Origin: Thermoplasmata archaeon
Lineage (GTDB): Archaea > Thermoplasmatota > E2 > JACPAO01 > JAHFTW01
Assembly: GCA_023269235.1 (NCBI GenBank)
Contig: JAHFTW010000004.1
Location: 62,001 to 126,000, forward strand
Direction of reading: 5' to 3'
DNA length: 64,000 nucleotides
Made by a program: the position numbers and the translations under genes. Below the pieces are notes generated by a model. That model saw only the letters and a program-made list of their open reading frames with translations. It had not been told where the DNA came from and made no database searches. Below, piece by piece: positions 14,586 through 21,921 of this stretch (position 1 is its first letter; each line of letters starts with the position of its first letter).

Positions 14586-16241
14586 ATGACTCGGGGATTC
14601 AAGGTCGGCAGGCACGGTAGGCGCAACACCAAGCGCTCCGGAGCGGTCGAGCGCAACATTCCCCTGATTGGCCGTGTGATCGAGGCCGCCTACGGCGCGC
14701 CGACCAGTACCGAGGTGGGGGATCTCGCTGCCCAACGATTAGGCGGAACTCCCAAGGCCGCCGCTTACTTGCTAGAGCGGCTGCCGAAACACATGGCTCT
14801 CCTGGAGCAAAAAGGTTGCCACAGGAACAGCCGTCCGGCATGTGGCAGCTGCCCTGTGCGGAATCTTTGCGCATTTTGGCGAGACAACAATGCCAGCGTT
14901 CCGAAGGGCGAACGGGTCCTGGATCTATTCTGCGGCGCTGGCGGAATGAGTCTTGGTTTCGAACAGGCGGGCTACGTTCCCCACATGGCTGTAGACCTAG
15001 ATTTGGATGCCATCCTGACGTACCGCGCCAACCGACCTTGGGCCACTGAACAATCTGCTCGTTGCGACAACATTGTTGACATGCTCAACAGCGGCGAGTT
15101 TCGCAAGATGGCTGGAAAAATCTCAGGCGTCATTGGGGGCCCCCCCTGTCAAACCTTCAGTCTTGTCGGTCTCCGGACCAAAAGACTTGACGACCGAGAG
15201 GGTACGATTGCGGCCGACCAGCGAACGTGGTTGCCTGTCAAGATGGCGGAAATCATTGCCAATGTCCGCCCCCAATTCTGCGTCATGGAGAACGTGCCGT
15301 CCTTCATGAGTGCGCTGGGAGGAAAGATTCACGAAACCACCCGGCAAATCATCCAAGACGCTGGTTACAGCGTTACGGAAGTCAAGATTCGCGCCGAGCG
15401 GCACGGCACCCCGCAGCTTCGCACCCGTTACGTTTTGATCGGCATCGAGAACAAGGCCGTCCACGGAAAGCGTCGCGCCGAAGAGCTATTGCGGAATTTG
15501 GCGGAAACCATCGACGCGGGAACGCAAGAGCTCATTTCCCTCAAAGAAGCCCTCCAGCCACTGGCGGCTTTCGGCGTTGTCGAAGCAGGTCAGGGCTCCG
15601 AGTATCAGCGCGCGGGCGACAAGGAGACGTGGAACCACTATGCCCGGGCCCACAACGCCCGCGACCTCGGAATCTACGCGGCGCTTCAGCCGGGCGAAAC
15701 CGCGGGCGAGCTCGAAGCACGAGCCCAAGGTTCGATTCCGTACGACCTGAGTTCGTTCCACGACAAGTATCGCAAGCTGGATTCAGACAGGCCGAGTCCA
15801 ACCATTCCCGCCCATTTGAGCCGCGATGCGAACAGCTTCGTGCTGCATGGTGTCAACCGTGGTCTCACCCCCCGCGAGGCCGCCACAATCCAGGGCTTCC
15901 CGCTCGATTACATGTTCCTCGGGGAACAGACTCACCAATTCCGCCAGGTCGGCAACGCCGTTCCGCCCCCCGTGGCAAAGATGGTGGCCGAATTGGTCCG
16001 TAGCGCCCTGAAGAAGGGCAAGGATCGCAAGTGGAAGCCAATCTTCATCGCCGGCCGTGGACGGGCCCCCAACAGGCAAACGCTCGTGATCCGCAAGGAA
16101 CTCCTTCGCCTGAAGGAGGCTGGCAAGCCCCCATCTCTTGGGGACTTCCTGCACTGGTCGGCTCGTCGCCTTCAGACGCCTAAGCTAAAATTGCGCGATA
16201 CAGTTTATCGCGAATATCGCAAGATTCTCCGGGCTAGCTGA
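14586..16241 (+). CDS. DNA cytosine-5 methyltransferase with N-terminal Cys4 motif and extra C-terminal module
   Basis: 551 aa. C5-methylase motifs are all present: motif I DLFCGAGG (113-120), motif IV GGPPCQTFS with catalytic Cys188, motif VI ENVP (about 234), motif VIII-like RAERHGTPQLRTRY, and QVGNAVPPPVA near the end. It transfers methyl from SAM to cytosine C5 and probably marks self DNA for the adjacent nuclease system. Two additions are odd. Residues 78-95 carry C-x7-C-x2-C-x5-C, resembling the Fe-S loop of endonuclease III-type HhH glycosylases. The last 57 or so residues match a module found twice in the neighbouring 182-aa protein. Target site is not predictable from sequence alone. 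Confidence 0.92.
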   Translation: MTRGFKVGRHGRRNTKRSGAVERNIPLIGRVIEAAYGAPTSTEVGDLAAQRLGGTPKAAAYLLERLPKHMALLEQKGCHRNSRPACGSCPVRNLCAFWRDNNASVPKGERVLDLFCGAGGMSLGFEQAGYVPHMAVDLDLDAILTYRANRPWATEQSARCDNIVDMLNSGEFRKMAGKISGVIGGPPCQTFSLVGLRTKRLDDREGTIAADQRTWLPVKMAEIIANVRPQFCVMENVPSFMSALGGKIHETTRQIIQDAGYSVTEVKIRAERHGTPQLRTRYVLIGIENKAVHGKRRAEELLRNLAETIDAGTQELISLKEALQPLAAFGVVEAGQGSEYQRAGDKETWNHYARAHNARDLGIYAALQPGETAGELEARAQGSIPYDLSSFHDKYRKLDSDRPSPTIPAHLSRDANSFVLHGVNRGLTPREAATIQGFPLDYMFLGEQTHQFRQVGNAVPPPVAKMVAELVRSALKKGKDRKWKPIFIAGRGRAPNRQTLVIRKELLRLKEAGKPPSLGDFLHWSARRLQTPKLKLRDTVYREYRKILRAS

Positions 16242-16287
16242 CGCTGTCGACACACTAGGCGAAGACGTTCTGCCGCGGCCCGGACTA

Positions 16288-16500
16288 CTAGAGGCGACGC
16301 GCCCGTTCCTGTCCCCACCACTGAACAAGCGAATCCATCTCGCTTCCCAACAGTGGCGTTGCGTTCCCACGCGAATCGTGCAGCTCGTAGATTCGGGCTT
16401 CCGCCTTGGCGGCATCCTCGAGCAAAAACACGGACTGCTCCCCGTGAGGCGCGGACGTGAACAGCCTTCGAAGTTCCATGCTCGATACGTCCACAGCCAA
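16288..16500 (-). CDS. Small hypothetical protein, 70 aa
   Basis: A compact, evenly charged frame beginning MAVDVSSMELRRLFTSAP (ATG at 16500; an internal Met8 is possible) and ending in GQERARRL. It is predicted to be alpha-helical with an aromatic pair (VQWWG) near the C-terminus, without signal or membrane segment. It starts 25 nt after the stop of the 182-aa gene on the same strand, so the two are probably one transcript. It converges with the methyltransferase gene. The competing frames here have shadow-like composition. I do not recognise a family; its small size and position suggest an accessory or inhibitor protein, which is speculation. Confidence 0.5.
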   Translation of the reverse strand: MAVDVSSMELRRLFTSAPHGEQSVFLLEDAAKAEARIYELHDSRGNATPLLGSEMDSLVQWWGQERARRL

Positions 16501-16524
16501 GCTTTCGATCTTTCGGAGCTGAAA

Positions 16525-17073
16525 CTAGGCCGATACTTTGCGAAGCTCGCGGTAGACGATTGGCCGAGCCCTCTTGATGCCACGAGTGACCCCGGGCTGT
16601 TCCATGAGCCACGCAAGGTACTGGCGGCCGTCGAGAAGTTTCCCCATGGCCTTGTCCGCGGCCATTTTCGGGCGCAGGAGTTCGGTCTCGTGGGACGGTC
16701 GTCGGCCACGGGCTACCCCTCGGGCGGTTTTGGCGCGCCGGAGGCCCTTCGGACGTCCTAGACTCTTGCCGAAGATGCGCTTCGCTTCGCGGTTGACAAT
16801 CAAGTTCGCGCTAGCTAGGCTGCTCGTATGGCCTGCGCCCCTGAGAACCTCGAGATAGTAAGACCGGTCGCGTACCTTGCCAGCCCGGTGATCCTTCTCC
16901 ATGGCGGACTTGAGGGTCACGGTGGCCGGACTCAGCGGTCGCCCGCCTTTGCGGGGGGGCGCGACGCCCCGCGCCTTGGCTGGATCAATGCGAGCCGTAC
17001 TCCCATCCGGGAATTCGAGAACAACGGGACCCCGAATCTTGATGACTCGAACCACATTGTCCAGACGGGTCAC
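16525..17073 (-). CDS. Two-module basic protein sharing a domain with the methyltransferase tail
   Basis: 182 aa from GTG 17073. The first 40 residues look like a small beta domain (VVRVIKIRGPVVLEFPDG). Two copies of a module of about 57 residues follow. Each begins GRxxS, has a helix ending in GK about 22 residues on, then a YL..L helix and a conserved I-V-x-R-E near the end. The methyltransferase encoded next door ends in the same module (GRAPN...GK...DFL.W...VYREYRK). The protein is strongly basic (for instance GRPKGLRRAKTARG between the modules), suggesting nucleic-acid binding. Together with the 70-aa gene it forms a minus-strand pair convergent with the methyltransferase. Family unknown; the shared module is directly visible. 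Confidence 0.65.
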   Translation of the reverse strand: MTRLDNVVRVIKIRGPVVLEFPDGSTARIDPAKARGVAPPRKGGRPLSPATVTLKSAMEKDHRAGKVRDRSYYLEVLRGAGHTSSLASANLIVNREAKRIFGKSLGRPKGLRRAKTARGVARGRRPSHETELLRPKMAADKAMGKLLDGRQYLAWLMEQPGVTRGIKRARPIVYRELRKVSA

Positions 17074-17208
17074 GTTCCCTTAGGTCTGCCGGCGCGGCGC
17101 TTATTTGGAAGCCATGCAACCAGAGATGCCGCACTCGTTTCAGTCGACCCGTTTTACCTAGTGGCCACTGCCGTGCAGCTGATTTAGAGGCAGGCCAGTA
17201 GCCGTTTC

Positions 17209-17811
17209 ATGCGCGAGAGCCGCCGGGCGCGCGAACTAGCGCCTTCCCGGGATGAAGGCAACTCGATTGTTCACGTCGACCTCAGAGACCACAATTTCAG
17301 CTACCAGCTACAACTAGAAGTGGCCAAGCGCGCTGTTCAGCGATTCCGCACGTTTCAGAACGGTCCAATTACGCCCCAGGCGGTGGAGTTTCTGATTGAC
17401 GACTTTCTAGTGGCAGCACAAGCCATCACACATGTCCGCGATTGGGTGCATGCCGCGGAGAAAACTCAGAAGATGAGCGCGTCTCTCAAGGCCTTCGTTT
17501 CGACGCCCCTCCAAGGGGCAATCGCGGATATTGCTGCCCGTTCCAAGCACGGACCTCGGCGGAATGACGACAGATACAAGGCCTGGACTACAGGACCACT
17601 CGCGCTCGCCCAGCGGGGCGAACCAATGAATTCCGCGGAGTTTTCCATGGGCGACCTCTATGCCCGTGTCGTCGTGATTGCCAACGGCAACGAGCTGCAT
17701 CCTGGCGACATGCTGTCGGCTGCGCTCCACGAATGGGAACAATACTGTTGGGACCATCTGGGGATTGAAGATCTGCATGCGCGACTAGCCGGGAAAGCCC
17801 GACAAGTGTAG
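17209..17811 (+). CDS. Hypothetical helical protein, 200 aa
   Basis: Starts at ATG 17209. After a short charged N-terminus it appears wholly alpha-helical, with a helix pair around QLQLEVAKRAVQRFR and DFLVAAQAITHVRDWVHAAE and a segment IADIAARSKHGPRR that resembles the RxxxH/KH loops of HEPN-like or DUF4145-like proteins, although the canonical spacing is not met. A C-terminal helical region holds several Trp and His residues. No signal or membrane segment is seen. It sits alone between the methyltransferase cluster and the AbiE pair, reading toward AbiE. I cannot name a family; a HEPN-related accessory protein is one possibility. Confidence 0.5.
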   Translation: MRESRRARELAPSRDEGNSIVHVDLRDHNFSYQLQLEVAKRAVQRFRTFQNGPITPQAVEFLIDDFLVAAQAITHVRDWVHAAEKTQKMSASLKAFVSTPLQGAIADIAARSKHGPRRNDDRYKAWTTGPLALAQRGEPMNSAEFSMGDLYARVVVIANGNELHPGDMLSAALHEWEQYCWDHLGIEDLHARLAGKARQV

Positions 17812-17866
17812 GTTGCCGTTTTCTCCGTACCATCTCAATCAGCTGGCAAATTACTGTAAGGCATAA

Positions 17867-17904
17867 AGGGACTTGGAATGACATGGATTGTTTATCAAGT
17901 CCTT
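17867..17904. promoter_or_regulatory. Inverted repeat upstream of abiEi, possible operator
   Basis: GGACTTG (17869-17875) faces CAAGTCC (17896-17902), with further pairing on the outer side (AAG/CTT), across a 20-bp centre. AbiEi antitoxins of characterised systems repress their own promoter by binding inverted repeats through the N-terminal winged helix. The location, 60-95 bp before the abiEi ATG, fits such an operator, though the long spacer lowers certainty. Confidence 0.4.
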
Positions 17905-17961
17905 ATACAAGCCATGGAAAGGAGTCATATCATGGCGCGTGCTATAATGGTCTGAAGCGAT

Positions 17962-18594
17962 ATGGCTGAATCACGTCTAGTCTGGGAAACTCTCGCCACC
18001 GGCGGCGTAGACGTGGTACCTAAGGCGCGGATTGCCGAATTGGCTCGCCGAATCGATCTCAATCCGGATGCCACCATCCGTACGCTAAGTGAGAACCGCC
18101 GCCTTTTGCCGCTCTTCAAAGGCTTCTACTATCTTTGCAAGCCAGAGGAAATCCTTCTCCACAAGGGGTTCAACCCTCTGAACTTGTTTGCCCGCGGAGC
18201 CAAGGCCAAGGATATTGGAACCTGGTACTTTGGACTACACACTGCGCTTCGCTTGCATGGGATGGGGCACGAATATCGATTGGACGAGCACGTCATCAGC
18301 GACGCGTTCTATCGCCCGAATGGCGTACCGATCGCAGGCCGTCGCTTCATTATCCATAAGTGGCGCGCCGAAATGGGCCGCTTTGGCGTGGTACGGAAAG
18401 GCGAATACTTCGTTAGCGACCCTGAAAAGACCGTTCTCGACTTCGCTTACCTGGATTATTACGCAATGGCAAAGGGACGAGCTCCTTCCGGGACTTGGCG
18501 AGAACATCTGGAAAGCGTCCGTGTCGATACGCTGCGTTCCTATCTTCCAAACTATCCAGAGGCTGTTAGGGGCATGGTGGAGGCGGCACTCTGA
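17962..18594 (+). CDS. AbiEi-family antitoxin (type IV TA)
   Basis: 210 aa. The N-terminal part (residues 1-60) is a winged helix (PKARIAELARRI... RRLLPLFKGFYYL), followed by the AbiEi-type C-terminal domain with WYFGLHTALRLHGM and a FGVVRKGEYFVSDPEKT segment. AbiEi proteins neutralise the AbiEii nucleotidyltransferase toxin without forming a stable complex, and autoregulate transcription. The stop codon overlaps the CTG start of the toxin gene (CTGA), tightly coupling the pair. Upstream lie an inverted repeat and AT-rich elements; a seven-codon frame (17932-17955) preceded by AAGGAG is also visible but may be meaningless. The pairing with AbiEii makes the call robust. Confidence 0.82.
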   Translation: MAESRLVWETLATGGVDVVPKARIAELARRIDLNPDATIRTLSENRRLLPLFKGFYYLCKPEEILLHKGFNPLNLFARGAKAKDIGTWYFGLHTALRLHGMGHEYRLDEHVISDAFYRPNGVPIAGRRFIIHKWRAEMGRFGVVRKGEYFVSDPEKTVLDFAYLDYYAMAKGRAPSGTWREHLESVRVDTLRSYLPNYPEAVRGMVEAAL

Positions 18595-19496
18595 AGCAAC
18601 TTGTATCGACCCTTGCCGGCGCCCTTGGATTGCAGGCAAAGCAAGAATTCCTCGAGAAAGACATCCGGCTGCATGCCCTTCTTCGGCATCTCACCCAGGA
18701 CGCCCCTATCGCCAAAGAGCTTGTTTTCAAAGGCGGCACCTGTCTCATCAAGTGCTACTTGGGCTACTATCGGTTCAGCGTCGACCTAGACTTCACTTGG
18801 CTCCACCAATCCGATTGGCATGAGCTCCCGGCTGGAAAGGCACGCGACGCCACCAGATTTGCTCGTCATGCTTGGGTTGCGTCGGTTGAGGCGGCTGCGA
18901 AGAAATTCGGCTATGGGTTCGACCCTAAGGCGATCATCTGGGGAGCCACCAGCCGCATGGCCACTGCCAATCTGTCCTACAAGAGTCTGTCCGGCCAGGA
19001 CGACTACATCAAAATCCAAATCAACTTCATCGAGCCGCTTCTCTTTCCCACCAAAATCCAGGAAGTTCAGACTCTAATTTCGGGTGATGAGCCAAAGGCC
19101 CTTCGCCTCTTGGACGACGCTGATACCAAGTCCTATCGCGAGGGCTATTCGGTGGTTTGCTACGACCCGCGCGAAATCGCGGCCGAAAAATGTCGCGCAA
19201 TCCTTACTCGCAAAGCGGCCAAAGGCCGCGACGTCTTGGACGTCTACCTCTTGGAAAAGAAGTTTGGAGTCCGAATCGAAGAACTCCGTGACGCGATTCA
19301 GGCCAAGCTTGACCTTGCCATGCGATACGGTGACAAGTACGCAGACAACATGGAGCTGGCTGAGGCGAACATTCAGGCCATCGTGGAATGGGACTACAAG
19401 GCCGTCGTGCTCGATTCTAAGAGCATGGATCGGCCTTCGTTCGACGCCTACCGTACCCGGGCTCTTGCCTTCGTGCGCGGCTACTTACCAAAATAA
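18591..19496 (+). CDS. AbiEii-type nucleotidyltransferase toxin
   Basis: 301 aa if read from CTG 18591, 292-aa class; a TTG at 18630 would remove the usual N-terminal helix (KQLVSTLAGALGL...EKD), so CTG is preferred. The DNA polymerase beta-like nucleotidyltransferase core is visible: FKGGTCLIK (about 47-54) and SVDLDF (63-68), with the two metal-binding Asp residues, followed by a helical C-terminal region with a KCRAILTRK-like segment. AbiEii/MenT toxins add nucleotides to targets such as tRNA acceptor ends to stop growth during phage infection. No residue of the visible active site is missing, so the toxin should be functional. It forms a two-gene operon with abiEi. Confidence 0.85.
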   Translation: MKQLVSTLAGALGLQAKQEFLEKDIRLHALLRHLTQDAPIAKELVFKGGTCLIKCYLGYYRFSVDLDFTWLHQSDWHELPAGKARDATRFARHAWVASVEAAAKKFGYGFDPKAIIWGATSRMATANLSYKSLSGQDDYIKIQINFIEPLLFPTKIQEVQTLISGDEPKALRLLDDADTKSYREGYSVVCYDPREIAAEKCRAILTRKAAKGRDVLDVYLLEKKFGVRIEELRDAIQAKLDLAMRYGDKYADNMELAEANIQAIVEWDYKAVVLDSKSMDRPSFDAYRTRALAFVRGYLPK

Positions 19497-19585
19497 CACA
19501 GGTCGGTTGCGGCAAGGTAGCACCGAACACTAGCCTGCACTCTAAAAGCCAGGGGCGAGCCCAAGATTTCCTAATCGTGTTCGAG

Positions 19586-21463
19586 CTATTCTGGCCAGTC
19601 GGCCGGTACAAGCCGGTCGGTCAACGTGAACGTGAAATGAGGTGTGGGGGCAATGCCTGTCTCACGAATCGATTCATGTTCTGTAACAATGACCTGGAAT
19701 TTAGCTCCGATTTCGGTCTCCGAGGCCTGGAACAAGGCATACAATTTGGCCAGTCTGTTTTCGGCGGCCTTGCTTTCACTTGCTGAAATGGCACCTACTT
19801 GGCTTGGCTGGTCGATGATGAGGAAGCTTGGCACCGGACGGTCGTGGGAATGCAGCTCGCGATGAATTGCGTAATGCATGACGACGTGGAAGGCCTCCCA
19901 ATTGATGGCGCCGCCCATCTGAGACAAGGGTACGGGGCCGTCCTTTACAGTGTCAGCGACGATTGTTAGATTGTCCAAATCCAGTCGAATGGCGCCATCA
20001 GTGTTTGGCAGGCCCATTTGCAAAGCGAGCCGCGTGGCTGTCGCACCAACCCGTACAAGGATTGCCGCTTCGCCCTCAGCTTCGCCGACCGCACCGAGTT
20101 TACTTGCGAACTGCTCATGCAATTGCTCGAGCCGTTCCACCCGAGTCTGCATGGCATCAATTTGGTTACCAACTTCGAATTCCCGAAGCCATTGGCGTGC
20201 CTCGGCCATAACCTGGCCCCTTTGAACATCAACCGTGCGAGATTCTGCCAAGTCACCCTGCATTCGGACGTCAGCCTCGATTTCCGCATAGGCACCCCGA
20301 AGCTCTGCCCTTACGCTCGAAAGATCGTCGGCAAGCTTTAGCTGTACTTCGGTCAAACTTCTTTTGCTGCTTGACACCTGTCTTTTTGCAACTTTTACCC
20401 TAGATTGGATGCCTTTAATCAATTCCTGTTGAGCTGGCACATGGAAGTCTCCGCCACAAACCGGACAAGCATTTTCAGCAAGTGAATCGAGCAATCCAAT
20501 GCTTTTGAGACGGACAAGGGCCTCGTCCAAGTGCTCGGCCCGCATTTTCTCGGGCGTGAGGAAATCCTCAATCTCAGCCCGGCGAGCCTCGAGTGCAGCC
20601 TCGCGTTCATGAAGCGAAGCCAGGCGAACCCGAATTGGTTCCGTACCTGAAGTGATTTCGCTCAGCTGCTTTTTCGGGCTCCAGAGCGCGACTTGGGTGA
20701 GGATCTTGTGGACTTCGCCGCCGGGCTCTGCCATTTGAAGTTTGACCGCCTTTGTAATGATGGACGCGCCGCGCCCCATTGCCGTATTCGCGGCCTCCCT
20801 AGCAGCTTTGATATCGGCTTCGACCTGGTTGATTTGACGGACAATGCTGCGTGCTTGCTGCTGGGCGTGAAGGTGGTCATCGTCAATGACCCCTAGGAAA
20901 TATGGGAGCGCCGCGCGAAGGTCGCGTCCCATCCAATCGTCATTCTGTCGGTAGAACAGCAATGAGGAGTTGGCCAAGACATCCTGGGGCTGAAGACAGA
21001 GCGGAAGGGCGTGGCGAATGTTTGCTTCACCGAGGGACAACGCGCTTCCGCGTTTTGGCAGAAGCTTGTTAGACGGGATGCCCAGCAACGCGGATAGGCG
21101 CTTGGTGACGCCATCAAGATTGCTGTTTACGGTGAGAGAATCTACATCCAGACTACCAAGGGAGTCTGCTTCTTGCAAGTAACACTCATCGCTTTCGCCG
21201 ATGTCGGCACCGGGGCTCCGACGGGCAATCCAAGCCATGCGATCCTCGAACTGCAACCTGAGGGCGTACCAGGCCACGTTTCGACGGATCACGCCCTTCT
21301 GAACGTCACAGGTCTTGCGCCCCAGAACATACTCCACAATCCGGAGAATTGCGGTCTTGCCGGAGTCGTGAGGACCCACAATCAGGGTGAAAGGCCTATC
21401 GAGGTCGATTTCGCGCAGCCGTTTGTCCCGCGACACAAGCGTAAGCATTTGGATACGCATCAT
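19586..21463 (-). CDS. ABC-3C system ATPase (DUF3732, SMC/Rad50-like)
   Basis: 625 aa from ATG 21463, which overlaps the upstream stop as ATGA; a longer frame from 21550 would bury the middle-component gene. Walker A is GPHDSGKT (about 30-37). The centre has coiled-coil-like segments around a zinc-hook motif, NACPVCGGDF (about 335), as in Rad50-like ATPases, and the C-terminal part has the paired ABC signature region and SFLIIDQPSQVG as Walker B. DUF3732 proteins are the ATPase of three-component ABC-3C conflict systems catalogued by Krishnan, Burroughs, Iyer and Aravind (2020). It is expected to sense DNA or other invader structures and activate the effector encoded first in the operon. Confidence 0.85.
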   Translation of the reverse strand: MMRIQMLTLVSRDKRLREIDLDRPFTLIVGPHDSGKTAILRIVEYVLGRKTCDVQKGVIRRNVAWYALRLQFEDRMAWIARRSPGADIGESDECYLQEADSLGSLDVDSLTVNSNLDGVTKRLSALLGIPSNKLLPKRGSALSLGEANIRHALPLCLQPQDVLANSSLLFYRQNDDWMGRDLRAALPYFLGVIDDDHLHAQQQARSIVRQINQVEADIKAAREAANTAMGRGASIITKAVKLQMAEPGGEVHKILTQVALWSPKKQLSEITSGTEPIRVRLASLHEREAALEARRAEIEDFLTPEKMRAEHLDEALVRLKSIGLLDSLAENACPVCGGDFHVPAQQELIKGIQSRVKVAKRQVSSSKRSLTEVQLKLADDLSSVRAELRGAYAEIEADVRMQGDLAESRTVDVQRGQVMAEARQWLREFEVGNQIDAMQTRVERLEQLHEQFASKLGAVGEAEGEAAILVRVGATATRLALQMGLPNTDGAIRLDLDNLTIVADTVKDGPVPLSQMGGAINWEAFHVVMHYAIHRELHSHDRPVPSFLIIDQPSQVGAISASESKAAENRLAKLYALFQASETEIGAKFQVIVTEHESIRETGIAPTPHFTFTLTDRLVPADWPE

Positions 21464-21921
21464 GGCTGGACCTCCAGCAGAGCAAACACGGTGGTTGGAT
21501 CGCCAATTTTCCCGCACAACGTCCCCATGAGTTTCATGGCGGAGATGCATTTGTCTGAGTCGGGGACCGACTGCACCGGCTGACTAGATGTAAGCGTACC
21601 ATCGCGCTTGAGTTCAACGCGTCCGGCTGCGACAAGCACCCCAAGCGATCGCCAGGCAAAGGAATTGAGCGCGCGAGATGCGTCGGAAAGGCCAACCTTT
21701 AGCTGAGGGTTTGAACCGATAACCGAAACAAGATTGCTTGTCTGGTTGCCGGAAAGCTCGTCACGAATGTCGCCGTTGAAGGCGATGGCGACGGCGGGGA
21801 AGATTAACTCAAGCGGAACAGGTCTGCGTTGCCGTTCGTAGGCTTCGATGAAGACGTGGATTGCCTGAGCTCCGAAAGCCGAGTTGAGAAAAGCGCCCTC
21901 AACGCCAATACTGTGATTCAA
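21460..21921 (-). CDS. ABC-3C middle component
   Basis: 153 aa. The start is taken as TTG 21921-21919, which overlaps the stop of the upstream effector gene (TTGA); the longer frame from ATG 21963 would overlap that gene by 46 nt. The protein follows the family pattern: an early AFLNSAFGAQAIHVFIEAY segment, then PLELIFPAVAIAF, a helical core and a winged-helix-like C-terminal half (RSLGVLVAAGRVELKRDG). Middle components link the effector to the DUF3732 ATPase. Its stop overlaps the ATPase start by ATGA, so all three genes are coupled. The call leans on context and pattern. Confidence 0.72.
   Translation of the reverse strand: MNHSIGVEGAFLNSAFGAQAIHVFIEAYERQRRPVPLELIFPAVAIAFNGDIRDELSGNQTSNLVSVIGSNPQLKVGLSDASRALNSFAWRSLGVLVAAGRVELKRDGTLTSSQPVQSVPDSDKCISAMKLMGTLCGKIGDPTTVFALLEVQP

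Noticed and set aside
17932-17955. Seven-codon leader peptide before abiEi
   Set aside because: Too short to support on its own; kept only as a remark in the abiEi entry and in the operator finding.
19497-19585. Possible tRNA-like sequence in the convergent gap between AbiEii and the ABC-3C ATPase
   Set aside because: No cloverleaf pairing, no GTTCGA-type T-loop in the right place and no acceptor stem could be found.
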